Assembly: GCA_016873805.1 (NCBI GenBank)
Contig: VGVZ01000016.1
Coordinates: 1 to 64,000 of the forward strand
Source: Ignavibacteria bacterium
Lineage (GTDB): Bacteria > Bacteroidota > Ignavibacteria > UBA10030
DNA length: 64,000 nucleotides
Direction of reading: 5' to 3'
This document shows positions 37,311 to 46,246 of the stretch, piece after piece. The notes below the pieces were generated by a model. It ran no database searches and was not told where the DNA came from. It saw nothing but the letters and a program-made list of their open reading frames with translations. Within the stretch, counting starts at the first letter, position 1. The number at the start of each line of letters is the position of its first letter. The translations under genes and the position numbers were made by a program.

Positions 37311-38405
37311 ATGATGGAGAATCAGAAAGTCGCCGTAGTTCTTTTCCAGCTTGGTGGTCCCGATTCGCGTGACGCCGTTGAACCCTTCCTCTACAATCTC
37401 TTTTGCGATGAAGATATCATCGATTTCCCCGGAGCGTTTCTTGCTCGCAAACTCCTCGCCAAGATGATCTCTTCCCGCCGATCGAAACCGATCGCGAGTC
37501 ACTATGCGGAAATCGGGGGAAGTTCCCCTATCAATCCGCTGACGGCACTGCAGGCGCGTGCGCTGGAATTCAACTTGCGTCAGGAGGGACTGCCGGCAAC
37601 CGTATTCACGGCCATGCGTTACTGGCATCCCTTCACGCGTGAGGTTGCGGAATCCATTCGCGACGGATCCTTCTCGCAGATCGTCCTTCTCCCGCTCTAT
37701 CCGCAGTTCTCCCGCGCCACAACATTCTCGAGTGTGAACGAATGGAATCGGCAGGCAAAGCGGTTGGGACTGACCGCGATCGACACACGGCTCATCTGCT
37801 GCTATCCGAACCACCCACTGCTGATTGAGGCGTTTGTCGATCGGATCGACACGGCGCTTCGGCGGTTCGAAGGCATCGATCCGTCGGATATTACGTTGAT
37901 CTTCAGCGCGCATGGAGTGCCGTTGAGTTTCATTCGGAAGGGTGATCCATACAAGCTCCAAGTCGAGGAAACCGTCCGACGCGTGATGGATCGGGGAAGA
38001 TGGTCGTCGCTGCACACCCTCTGCTATCAAAGCAAAGTCGGTCCGCAGAAATGGCTTGCCCCATCGCTCGTCAGCACTATCCGCGAATTTGCCCATGCCG
38101 GCAAGAAGAATGCCGTTGTCGTTCCGATTGCATTCGTCACGGAGCACATTGAGACGCTTCACGAAATCAACATTGAGGTCCGGGAAGAAGCGCACCATCT
38201 GGGAATCAAACGGTTCGAGCTGATGCCCGCGCTGAACGACCATCCTGCATTCATTCAATGTCTGGCCGATCTGGTTCTGTCGACGATCCGGGGCAGCGAA
38301 CGGACGACATCAAAGTGCCGCCAGCTCCATGCTGCGACCGCCGGCGATCCACCTCCGACGCTTTGCCCGTGGTATCATCACCAGAAAACTGGAAGGCCTC
38401 GATAA
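37311..38405 (+). CDS. hemH: Ferrochelatase
   Basis: A 364-residue enzyme that inserts Fe2+ into the porphyrin. VVLFQLGGPDS opens the domain, the catalytic His is in FSAHGVP, and CYQSKVGPQKWL and the Glu in TEHIETLHE match the family. With HemF and HemY present, it should use protoporphyrin IX. The frame is open three codons upstream from a TTG; ATG 37311, next to GAGAGGG, is more likely. Confidence 0.95.
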   Translation: MMENQKVAVVLFQLGGPDSRDAVEPFLYNLFCDEDIIDFPGAFLARKLLAKMISSRRSKPIASHYAEIGGSSPINPLTALQARALEFNLRQEGLPATVFTAMRYWHPFTREVAESIRDGSFSQIVLLPLYPQFSRATTFSSVNEWNRQAKRLGLTAIDTRLICCYPNHPLLIEAFVDRIDTALRRFEGIDPSDITLIFSAHGVPLSFIRKGDPYKLQVEETVRRVMDRGRWSSLHTLCYQSKVGPQKWLAPSLVSTIREFAHAGKKNAVVVPIAFVTEHIETLHEINIEVREEAHHLGIKRFELMPALNDHPAFIQCLADLVLSTIRGSERTTSKCRQLHAATAGDPPPTLCPWYHHQKTGRPR

Positions 38406-38418
38406 GGAGCGGCGGGAC

Positions 38419-39834
38419 ATGGGACCTGAAAAGGTTGATGTCGTGATCGTTGGTGGTGGCATTTCTGGTCTTGCGACTGCGTTCTGGTTGGTCGAACAAG
38501 GACTCACTGTTCGACTGCTCGAGAAAGAATTCGCGGTCGGGGGGACAATGAAGACATTGTCCGAGCGCGGCTTTCTGATCGAGACAGGACCGAACTCGGC
38601 ACTCGAAACCACGCCGCATATCCGGGAGATCGTCCATCTGTGCGGACTGACCGGCGAATTCATCTACGCGAATCCGGTCGGTCGAAACCGCTACATCCTC
38701 AGGAACGGAACCCTTCACCCGCTCCCGCTTTCTCCCCTTGCGTTCCTCAAGACCGCGCTTTTTTCCACCTCAGCCAAACTCCGACTCCTTCGTGAACCGT
38801 TCATCAATCGATCGCTTCGGGAAGAAAGCGTTGCAGAATTCGTGACACGTCGACTGGGAGAAGAATTCCTCGACTACGCCGTCGATCCGTTTGTCGCCGG
38901 GATTTATGCCGCCCGACCGGAAGAGCTGAGTCTTCGCGCGGCCTTCCCAAAACTCCATGCACTGGAGGAGCGATACGGCGGATTGATCAAAGGTATGGTT
39001 CAAGGACGACGGGAGCGAGCGGAGAGGAAGGAAACAGGAAAGGATCGTGCCGAGAGTTTCTCATTTGTCGCCGGACTGCAGACGTTCCCCCTCGCAATCG
39101 CGAACAAGCTGGGCGAGGTCGTCGTCACCGGTGCAAAGGTGACGCACATCCGGGACATCACTCTCGGCGACCAGGTTCCCCCGGATGAGCCCGATGCGCG
39201 TCGGTACTGCATCGAGTATCTGCAGAATGATCAGGGACGGGAGATCGAGTCGGAGTGTGTTGTCCTCTCGGTACCCTCGTACGCAGCCGCTCCGCTCATC
39301 CACACGCTCTCCCCGAAGACATCCAAGGCATTGAGTGATATCCGCTATCCCCCCGTCGTCTCGGTCTTCCTCGGATACCACGGGTCCCAGATTCGGCGGC
39401 CGCTCGACGGATTCGGATTTCTCGTCCCCTTGAAAGAGCGGCGCAATATCTTGGGCTGTCTATGGTCGTCAAGTCTTTTCCCGGTTCGGGCCCCATCCGG
39501 TCATGTGGCATTGACCGCGTTCGTCGGCGGATCTCGGAATCCGGAGCTTTGTGCGCATGATGACGATCACATTCTCGGGCTCGTGATGGAAGACCTCAAT
39601 TCGATTATGCATATTGACGGAAAACCCATATATTTGAAGGTGACGCGTTGGGCGAAGGCAATTCCCCAATATGTTCTCGGATATCATGCAACGCTGGATA
39701 TTCTCTCCGCGTTTGAAGATGCGCACCCCGGTCTTTATTTTTGCAGCAACTATCGCGGCGGGATTTCAATCGGCGATTGTGTCCAGAGTGCGCGGGGCAT
39801 CGCCGATCGAGTACGTGACCATGTTTCCCGGTGA
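38419..39834 (+). CDS. hemY: Protoporphyrinogen/coproporphyrinogen oxidase, HemY type
   Basis: A 471-residue FAD enzyme that aromatises the porphyrinogen with O2. The dinucleotide motif VIVGGGISGLATAFWL opens the protein and the C-terminal FAD motif is NYRGGISIGDCVQSA. AAGGAG precedes ATG 38419. It is last of the hem genes here, 13 bases after hemH. Confidence 0.93.
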   Translation: MGPEKVDVVIVGGGISGLATAFWLVEQGLTVRLLEKEFAVGGTMKTLSERGFLIETGPNSALETTPHIREIVHLCGLTGEFIYANPVGRNRYILRNGTLHPLPLSPLAFLKTALFSTSAKLRLLREPFINRSLREESVAEFVTRRLGEEFLDYAVDPFVAGIYAARPEELSLRAAFPKLHALEERYGGLIKGMVQGRRERAERKETGKDRAESFSFVAGLQTFPLAIANKLGEVVVTGAKVTHIRDITLGDQVPPDEPDARRYCIEYLQNDQGREIESECVVLSVPSYAAAPLIHTLSPKTSKALSDIRYPPVVSVFLGYHGSQIRRPLDGFGFLVPLKERRNILGCLWSSSLFPVRAPSGHVALTAFVGGSRNPELCAHDDDHILGLVMEDLNSIMHIDGKPIYLKVTRWAKAIPQYVLGYHATLDILSAFEDAHPGLYFCSNYRGGISIGDCVQSARGIADRVRDHVSR

Positions 39835-39867
39835 ACTTTTGACTCATCCAATCCGTGAGGATCATTT

Positions 39868-40587
39868 ATGAATGCACGACCCATCATTCGTCTGCTTATC
39901 TTCATTCTTGCCATCACGATCAGTGCTCCGGTAGTTGCTCAGCAACCGGGTGAGAAGCCAGCGGCCGATCCTGGCACAGAAGAAATCATGCCCGAAAATT
40001 TCACGCTGCTCCTGAAACAGGCCTGGTCGTTCCTGAAAAGCGAGTCTGAGAAATACGTGAGTCAATCAGAGAGCAAATCGGAGTTCGAGACAAAAGCCGA
40101 TTTCGACGAGCGGCTCGCATCATTCCGACGGCAATACCATACCAATGTGGCGAAGTATGTGAAAGACCAGAAATTGGATCAACGGACGTTTGTGCTCCGC
40201 TTCAAGGCGCAGTTGGACAAGTATACGGTCGAAACGGAGACATATACCATTCGCGCGAGCGAAACGCTGGAGGCACCGTACAATATCCCGACCGTCCAGT
40301 GTTCTGTGTCGCCGAATCCCTTCGTGGCACTCGCCGATTCGGTGAGACAAGGATACAGGATATCGAGTCTGCACTTGAACTTCCGACCTGCACTGACCCT
40401 GCGTATGTCAAAAGATGTGGCCGCTTCGGCCAAATCCGATCAGGATGGAGTGTTCTTCCGGATTCACCTCCAAGTAAGTCTTGATTCCTCCAAGGATCCT
40501 GCTCAATCGCGTCTGGTGCTAGTGCCCAAACGCATCCTGCTCATCAACACCAAAGCCGCGAAGACATATTGGGAGCAGGCGTTGTAG
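39868..40587 (+). CDS. Secreted protein of unknown function
   Basis: A 239-residue protein with a signal peptide (about 1-24, ending VVAQQ). The remainder has a helical Lys/Glu-rich region (about 50-110) and a likely beta-rich second half. No family is recognised. It has no lipobox Cys and no Cys at all in the first 100 residues. GAGGATC lies before the start. It is the last gene before the strong terminator at 40618 and may be co-transcribed with hemY. Confidence 0.8.
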   Translation: MNARPIIRLLIFILAITISAPVVAQQPGEKPAADPGTEEIMPENFTLLLKQAWSFLKSESEKYVSQSESKSEFETKADFDERLASFRRQYHTNVAKYVKDQKLDQRTFVLRFKAQLDKYTVETETYTIRASETLEAPYNIPTVQCSVSPNPFVALADSVRQGYRISSLHLNFRPALTLRMSKDVAASAKSDQDGVFFRIHLQVSLDSSKDPAQSRLVLVPKRILLINTKAAKTYWEQAL

Positions 40588-40617
40588 TAACTTCCTGAGG
40601 GACCCGTGCAGGACTGA

Positions 40618-40645
40618 GAGCGATCGAACGATCGCTCTTTTTTTT
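40618..40645 (+). terminator. Intrinsic terminator, plus strand
   Basis: A 9-bp perfect stem (40618-40626 with 40629-40637) with a two-base centre, followed by eight T. It ends the haem block. Confidence 0.9.
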
Positions 40646-40666
40646 GGGGGGCATCGTCGTGGGTTG

Positions 40667-40703
40667 AAAAAAAGTCCGGCAGGGGGCCGAAACCCTGCCG
40701 GAC
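40667..40703 (-). terminator. Intrinsic terminator, minus strand
   Basis: An 11-bp perfect stem (40674-40684 with 40693-40703) next to seven A on the plus strand, which is seven T after the stem on the minus strand. It ends the CoA-transferase transcript; the hairpin at 40710-40736 lies just before it. Confidence 0.9.
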
Positions 40704-40819
40704 GAGGTAGGGAGTGAAGGAGGCAAAACCACTCCCTTTGTGGGGGGGATCCTTACTTGCAGTCGCCCTGTTCCTACGCGCTTCTCTTGCGCTCGCGGAG
40801 CGGTCTATCGTACATGTAT

Positions 40820-42136
40820 CTACACAGAAACGGATTTTTTCGGAGTCACATACTTACGTCGCAGCGAGTCCTCCAGCTCCGACCGAAAACCCGGGTGCGT
40901 GATCTCAATGAGCGCCTCCGCTCGCTGCTTGAGATTTCTTCCGTGAAGCGACGCGATGCCATATTCAGTGACCACGTAGTGGACATCTGCCCGTGAGGTA
41001 ACGACGCCCGCGCCCGGTTTGAGTTGTGGGACGATACGCGAGAGGGTCCCTCGTGCCGCCGTTGACGGAAGCGCGATAATGGGCTTTCCATGCTTGGAGT
41101 ATGCCGCGCCGCGAATGAAATCGATTTGTCCGCCGAAGCCGCTGTAGATCTTCGAGCCGATCGAATCCGAACACACCTGGCCGGTGAGATCGACTTCGAT
41201 CGCCGAATTGATGGCGACCATCCGCTCGTTTTGCGCAATGACAAAAGGATCATTGGTGTAGTCGCAGGGGTGCAACTCAAAAATCGGGTTGTTGTCGACG
41301 TACTCGTAGAGACTTTGAGAGCCAAAGACGAAAGTCGCGATGACCTTTCCCGGGTGTAGAGTTTTCTTTCTATTGGTAATGACTCCCCGGTCGATGGCTT
41401 CGACCACGCCGTCGGAGACCATTTCGGTATGGATTCCCAGATGCTGCTGGCTACTCAGCGCGGTGATGACCGCGTCGGGAATTCCCCCGATGCCGAGTTG
41501 AAGGGTATCGCCGTCTTCGATCAGCGAAGCGATATATCCCGCGATTTTCTTCTCGACGGTCGTCGATCCCTTGCGCTCCAGTGCGATCAGCGGCTCAGAG
41601 CATTCGACAATCTTGTGAACGTGGGAAACGTGAATGAAGACATCTCCCAGGGTCCGGGGCATCGTTTCGTTGACCTGAGCCACCACGACTTTCGCACTTT
41701 CGGCGGCCGCCTTGGATGCCACGCATTCGACGCCGAAGCTCATAAACCCATGTTCGTCCGGTGGGGAGACCTGGATCAGCGCTACGTCGAGCGGGATAAT
41801 GCCGCGGCGAAAGAGATCGGGAATCTCCGAGAGATGCACCGGCACGTAGTCTGAACGCCCTTCAGCAATCGCTTCCCGATCGGCCGGTCCGACAAAGAGA
41901 GAGTTATGCCGAAAATGGTTTTCCATCCCCGGTTTCGACAGCGGATCATCGCCGAGGAGGAGAACATGATTGACCTCGACATTTTGAAGCGCGTCTTTTC
42001 GCTTCGCCAGGGCATTCGTCAACAACAGGGGAGTTGCCGCATTGCCGCTGATGAAGATCCGATTGCTCGATTCGACAGCGCCAACCGCCTCCTCGAGTGA
42101 AACAGACTTCGACCTGTAATGCTCAAGCCACTTCAT
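40820..42136 (-). CDS. Acetyl-CoA hydrolase/CoA-transferase family protein
   Basis: A 438-residue class I CoA-transferase. The catalytic Glu is in HTEMVSDG, after LQLGIGGIPDAV; YSGFGGQIDFIRGA is the C-terminal signature. The family covers 4-hydroxybutyrate CoA-transferase, acetate:succinate CoA-transferase and acetyl-CoA hydrolase; the sequence alone does not decide. It starts 29 bases after ald and may share its transcript. Confidence 0.9.
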   Translation of the reverse strand: MKWLEHYRSKSVSLEEAVGAVESSNRIFISGNAATPLLLTNALAKRKDALQNVEVNHVLLLGDDPLSKPGMENHFRHNSLFVGPADREAIAEGRSDYVPVHLSEIPDLFRRGIIPLDVALIQVSPPDEHGFMSFGVECVASKAAAESAKVVVAQVNETMPRTLGDVFIHVSHVHKIVECSEPLIALERKGSTTVEKKIAGYIASLIEDGDTLQLGIGGIPDAVITALSSQQHLGIHTEMVSDGVVEAIDRGVITNRKKTLHPGKVIATFVFGSQSLYEYVDNNPIFELHPCDYTNDPFVIAQNERMVAINSAIEVDLTGQVCSDSIGSKIYSGFGGQIDFIRGAAYSKHGKPIIALPSTAARGTLSRIVPQLKPGAGVVTSRADVHYVVTEYGIASLHGRNLKQRAEALIEITHPGFRSELEDSLRRKYVTPKKSVSV

Positions 42137-42165
42137 TTAGTTTCCACAGATTGATTCTTCTGCAC

Positions 42166-43287
42166 TCAATCACCTAACAACACATTCATGTCTTTCGGTT
42201 TCAGGCTGAACGCCCTGGCGATTGCGGGATTCGTGCAGTATCCCCCGTACGTGCAGACTCCGCGTGCAAGCCCCGCGTCCATGCGGAGCGCTCCCTCGAG
42301 TCCCCGTTCGCCGATGTTCTGTAAGTACGGGAGGAGGGCATTTGTCAGTCCGCTCGTCGCGGTTCTCGGAATTGCCGCCGTCATGTTCGGTACGCAGTAG
42401 TGCACCACTCCATGACGAATGAAGATCGGGTCGTTCAGCGTCGTGGGCCGGCTGGTCTCGACGCATCCTCCCTGGTCAATTGACAGATCAACAATAACCG
42501 AACCGACCTTCATCTGTTTCACCATTTCTTCCGAAACAAGGTGAGGGGTCTTCTCTCCTTTCAACAGGACTGCGCCGATGACTACATCAGCGTATTTGAT
42601 GACACGGGAAATATTGTAGCTCGTCGCGATTGCGGTGTGAATCTTGACCGGAAGAGCGGTATGCAATTCCCGCAGCCGTCGCAAGTCCTTGTCAAGAACC
42701 GTCACCTCCGCCCCGAGCCCGACGGCCACTCTTGCCGCGGTTCGCCCCGCGGTGCCGGCTCCAAGAATGGCGACGGAGGTAGGCGTCAGCCCCGGGATGT
42801 TCCCAAGGAGAATTCCGCGTCCTCCCTCGCGCGCCTGAAGATAGTGAGCCGCAACCTGGATCGAGAGCTGACCAGCGATTTCGCTCATGATGAGAAGCAC
42901 CGCGAGATCCCCCTGCTCGTTCTCAATAAGTTCGTACGCGATAGCCGTGACTTTTCGTTCAAGGAGCGCTTCAATAGTCTTTCGCTGGGAAACGGCGAGA
43001 TGGTGAAACGAAAAGAGGGCCTGCCCCTCTTCAAGAACGGCCAATTCATCCGAAGTCGGCGGCGAGACCTTCAGCGTGATCTCACAACGATTGAGAACTT
43101 CTTCCGCATTGTAGCTGATGTTCGCTCCCGCGTCTCGGTATTCTTCATCCGTAAAGAGCGTTTGAGACCCGGCATGGCGTTGGACGTACACCGTTGTTCC
43201 CGATGCAACGAGAGCCTGAACACCGGCGGGGGAAAGCGCCACGCGCCTGTCCAGCGCAGAATTCTCCTTCAGTACTCCGATATTCAT
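42166..43287 (-). CDS. ald: Alanine dehydrogenase
   Basis: A 373-residue NAD enzyme for reversible alanine deamination to pyruvate and ammonia. The N-terminal domain has RRVALSP; the Rossmann motif is ILGAGTAGRTAARVA; VVHYCVPNMTAAIPRTAT and the C-terminal GVCTYGGYCTNPAIA match Ald. Related to transhydrogenase PntA, but the length and single chain favour Ald. GAGG is eight bases before ATG 43287. Confidence 0.93.
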   Translation of the reverse strand: MNIGVLKENSALDRRVALSPAGVQALVASGTTVYVQRHAGSQTLFTDEEYRDAGANISYNAEEVLNRCEITLKVSPPTSDELAVLEEGQALFSFHHLAVSQRKTIEALLERKVTAIAYELIENEQGDLAVLLIMSEIAGQLSIQVAAHYLQAREGGRGILLGNIPGLTPTSVAILGAGTAGRTAARVAVGLGAEVTVLDKDLRRLRELHTALPVKIHTAIATSYNISRVIKYADVVIGAVLLKGEKTPHLVSEEMVKQMKVGSVIVDLSIDQGGCVETSRPTTLNDPIFIRHGVVHYCVPNMTAAIPRTATSGLTNALLPYLQNIGERGLEGALRMDAGLARGVCTYGGYCTNPAIARAFSLKPKDMNVLLGD

Positions 43288-43326
43288 TGCATGCACCTCG
43301 GTATGATGGTGGATAGGATCGAAATT

Positions 43327-43677
43327 CTAGGAACGTGGCGGGACAATCTCCCGACGAATACCTTGTTGATGACAACGTTCATAGGCCTCTTCACACTGAT
43401 AGAGCTCCTCCCACGATTCGGGCTGCTTCGTCACGTGAAATCGATCCGTCCCGGGAAGGCGGGCAAAGTTGCTGACGGCCAGAAACTCGCAGAGCTGACA
43501 GCCGTTGCACGCCCCCGTGATGGCGTAACGATATCCCATGACCTCTGTGCCGCTCGCTGAAATCCGAATCATCACATCCTCTGATAAATCCCAAGGTTGG
43601 AACGCAACGTTTGCGACAACAAACATGCCATCCCGGTCACGTTGCGGTTGGCGACTTTCATTCGAATTTTGGGACAT
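43327..43677 (-). CDS. Small Cys-motif protein, possible Fe-S carrier
   Basis: A 116-residue protein with CNGCQLCE (Cys-x2-Cys-x2-Cys) near the middle and two later Cys (YQCEEAYERC). This could hold an iron-sulfur cluster, but the usual ferredoxin Cys-Pro is missing, and I recognise no family. The frame is convincing because of the motif and its place 39 bases before ald. The Shine-Dalgarno sequence is weak, so the start may differ. Confidence 0.55.
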   Translation of the reverse strand: MSQNSNESRQPQRDRDGMFVVANVAFQPWDLSEDVMIRISASGTEVMGYRYAITGACNGCQLCEFLAVSNFARLPGTDRFHVTKQPESWEELYQCEEAYERCHQQGIRREIVPPRS

Positions 43678-43760
43678 TTTTGGAAGGGATTTCTCAAATG
43701 CAGGAAGTCATGAATGTGTTTCCCAAGATCAAAAACCCCGGCGGATACGCGCCGAGCACA

Positions 43761-43797
43761 AAAAAGAAACCCCGCATCATTCGCACGATGCGGGGTT
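43761..43797 (-). terminator. Intrinsic terminator after ccmF
   Basis: An 11-bp stem AACCCCGCATC/GATGCGGGGTT (43768-43778 with 43787-43797) preceded on the plus strand by an A-rich tract, so on the minus strand it is followed by TTCTTTTTT. It closes the ccmF operon. Confidence 0.85.
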
Positions 43798-43900
43798 CAT
43801 GTGTCTGTTCGGACAATCACACTCGAACCACGGTGGGCTCCGACATCCCCTCCTCTGCATCCTCTCCGATCTCCCTGAAGAGGATTCGTCTGCCGCAGGA

Positions 43901-46159
43901 CTAAGTTCTCATCTCACGATTGCGGTGAATCATCGCGATGAATAATCCTCCTGAAGCAAGGAGGGCTGCAATCCAAATGAAGATCATGAACGGTTTCAGA
44001 CTCGCCTCCACGACGAGCGTTTCCGGTCTCGCTTCCTCTTCGTGGTCATGGTCTCCCGTGTCAAAGCCAGCGATCTTGATCCGAACGGCCGATGGCCTTC
44101 CTTCCATCCCGACTGTGATTTCCTGAACCTGAAACTCGTATGGGGATCCTTTGAGTTTTACACCCCGAATTTCACGTTCATCATCTTGCTTGTAGATGGT
44201 AACAGGCGTCAGCACCTCCTTCTTCTTTCCCCTCACCACCTCGAGGACAGCACCGACCGGGAATGTACTTCCACCCATCGCACCAGCTTCAGTCCCATGC
44301 GGAGTCATGTCGAACCGAACAAACGTGACCTGCATGTCGCCAATTGTCACCGGTTCTCCCTTCGTGAGATCGAACACGTCATGCACATGCGCCCCTCCGG
44401 TTCCCTCCTCGACGGAGACCGGTTCAAGGTAGAAATCACGCGTGAGAAACGACGTGTAGTCCGGAATTCTCATCGTGCTGTTGTTAAATGTGCTGTGGTA
44501 CATCACGGGCGCGAGCGTGAATGTATTCGTTCCCTGTTCGGCTTCGACCACAAACCTCCACTTCTCATCCTTATCCCGTTGAGCACCCTTGTACGTGAGT
44601 CGGTAATTCAAGACCTCCTTTGACTCGTTCTGCGGCAGGGATACCGTGAGCTTCTTTCCATAGAACCCGGAGCCGATAATTGCAAGGAAGAGGATGGCCA
44701 CACCGATATGCGAGAGAGCCCCGCCCACCAACATCGGCTGTTCCTTCGCCAATCGGTATCCGTGACGAACGCAGACATAGAAGGCAAACAGCGAGGTGAA
44801 GGCCAGACCGGCCATCGCGGGATCGTGCAAGCCGATGACGATCAGGCCCGCAAGGGAAACCGCCGAGAGTACTGCGGCGAGCAACGCGCGACGCAGGAGT
44901 CCCTGCCATGATTCCATCCGGTACTGCACAAGGAGACTTAAGCCGATGAGCAACCCCATCAGGATTGCGATCGGAAGATTCGTTGAATCGTAGAAGGATG
45001 GTTCGACGGTCAATTTGGAAACGATGGGCAGGCTAGTTCCAAAGAGGATGATCAGTGCGCTTGCTGCAAGCGCAAGAACTCCAACCGTGATGAGCGACTC
45101 GCGGGTGATGGTTCCTACTCCCTCGCCCAGTTTCTTCAAATCACTCCATCGACGGGCGAGCATCACAAATCCTAAACCGATGATCGAGAGGATCCACACG
45201 ACGAGCAGCGTATACGCAACAGCACCGGGATCGGTGAAGGAATGCACAGACGCTTCCCCGAGGATTCCACTCCGTGTGAGGAATGTGCTGTACACGACAA
45301 ACACAAACGCGAGAATCGCCAGAGCAAAATTCATGCGCGCCAGCTTGCCGGTCTTCTTCTGAACAATCATCGTGTGGAGAAGCGCAACACCCACGATCCA
45401 GGGAATCAACGAAGAATTCTCTACAGGATCCCATCCCCACCATCCTCCCCAGCCAAGAACACCATAGGCCCAATATCCGCCGAACATCAATCCCGCGCCC
45501 AATGACAGGGCACCGAACAGAACCCACGGGAGTGCATGAGATATCCACTCACGGTACGCCTTCTTCCAGAGCGCACCGACGGCCAGCGCAAACGGAACAC
45601 CCATCGCGGCGAAGCCGACGAACAGAACGGGCGGATGAATGATCATCCAGAAATTCTGGAGCAAGGGATTCAATCCCCGTCCATCGGCCGGTACGTTGCC
45701 GACTGCCACCTCCTTGGGAAATGCGTTCCAGACATACTCAAACGGAGATTTCACCACCATAAGCAGGAGGAGAAACGCCTGCAGGAACGCATAGACCGCC
45801 ATCGTTTCCCCTTCGATTCCCCGCTTTCGCGAGAAATGCTGTAAGAACAATCCGATCAGCGCGGTGCAGAGCGCCCAGAAGAGGAAGCTCCCCTCTTGAC
45901 CCGCCCAGAACGTCGTAATGAGAAGTTCGAGCGGAAGATCGCGCGAACTGTAGCTCCAGATGTATTCGTATTCAAACTGGTGACGGAGGATATACAGCAT
46001 CAGTAACACAGATGCGGCAACGATCCCCGCGACGGAAATCACATAGGACTTCCGGGCACGATTCAGATCGCTTGTGTTTCCGTTCGTCCCTCGATAGTAG
46101 GAGAACACGCCAAATGCCGCTCCCAGAAACGAAACCCACACAATGATGACACCCAACAT
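43901..46159 (-). CDS. ccmF: Cytochrome c haem lyase subunit CcmF
   Basis: A 752-residue integral membrane protein of System I cytochrome c maturation. The WWD motif WGGWWGWDPVENSSLIPW (about 245-262) and flanking His residues bind haem for attachment to apocytochrome CxxCH sites. About 15 helices and a periplasmic domain are seen (560-700). AAGGAGAA lies before ATG. It is 87 bases after the 9-haem lipoprotein gene, so maturation is placed beside its substrates. The other ccm genes are not here. Confidence 0.95.
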   Translation of the reverse strand: MLGVIIVWVSFLGAAFGVFSYYRGTNGNTSDLNRARKSYVISVAGIVAASVLLMLYILRHQFEYEYIWSYSSRDLPLELLITTFWAGQEGSFLFWALCTALIGLFLQHFSRKRGIEGETMAVYAFLQAFLLLLMVVKSPFEYVWNAFPKEVAVGNVPADGRGLNPLLQNFWMIIHPPVLFVGFAAMGVPFALAVGALWKKAYREWISHALPWVLFGALSLGAGLMFGGYWAYGVLGWGGWWGWDPVENSSLIPWIVGVALLHTMIVQKKTGKLARMNFALAILAFVFVVYSTFLTRSGILGEASVHSFTDPGAVAYTLLVVWILSIIGLGFVMLARRWSDLKKLGEGVGTITRESLITVGVLALAASALIILFGTSLPIVSKLTVEPSFYDSTNLPIAILMGLLIGLSLLVQYRMESWQGLLRRALLAAVLSAVSLAGLIVIGLHDPAMAGLAFTSLFAFYVCVRHGYRLAKEQPMLVGGALSHIGVAILFLAIIGSGFYGKKLTVSLPQNESKEVLNYRLTYKGAQRDKDEKWRFVVEAEQGTNTFTLAPVMYHSTFNNSTMRIPDYTSFLTRDFYLEPVSVEEGTGGAHVHDVFDLTKGEPVTIGDMQVTFVRFDMTPHGTEAGAMGGSTFPVGAVLEVVRGKKKEVLTPVTIYKQDDEREIRGVKLKGSPYEFQVQEITVGMEGRPSAVRIKIAGFDTGDHDHEEEARPETLVVEASLKPFMIFIWIAALLASGGLFIAMIHRNREMRT

Positions 46160-46246
46160 CTCATTCTCCTTTCATATGCGCTGTCGCGGTATGGCAATGT
46201 TCGACGCCGCCTACTGCGAGTCAGAGCCGTGATGTGATTTCTGGAA

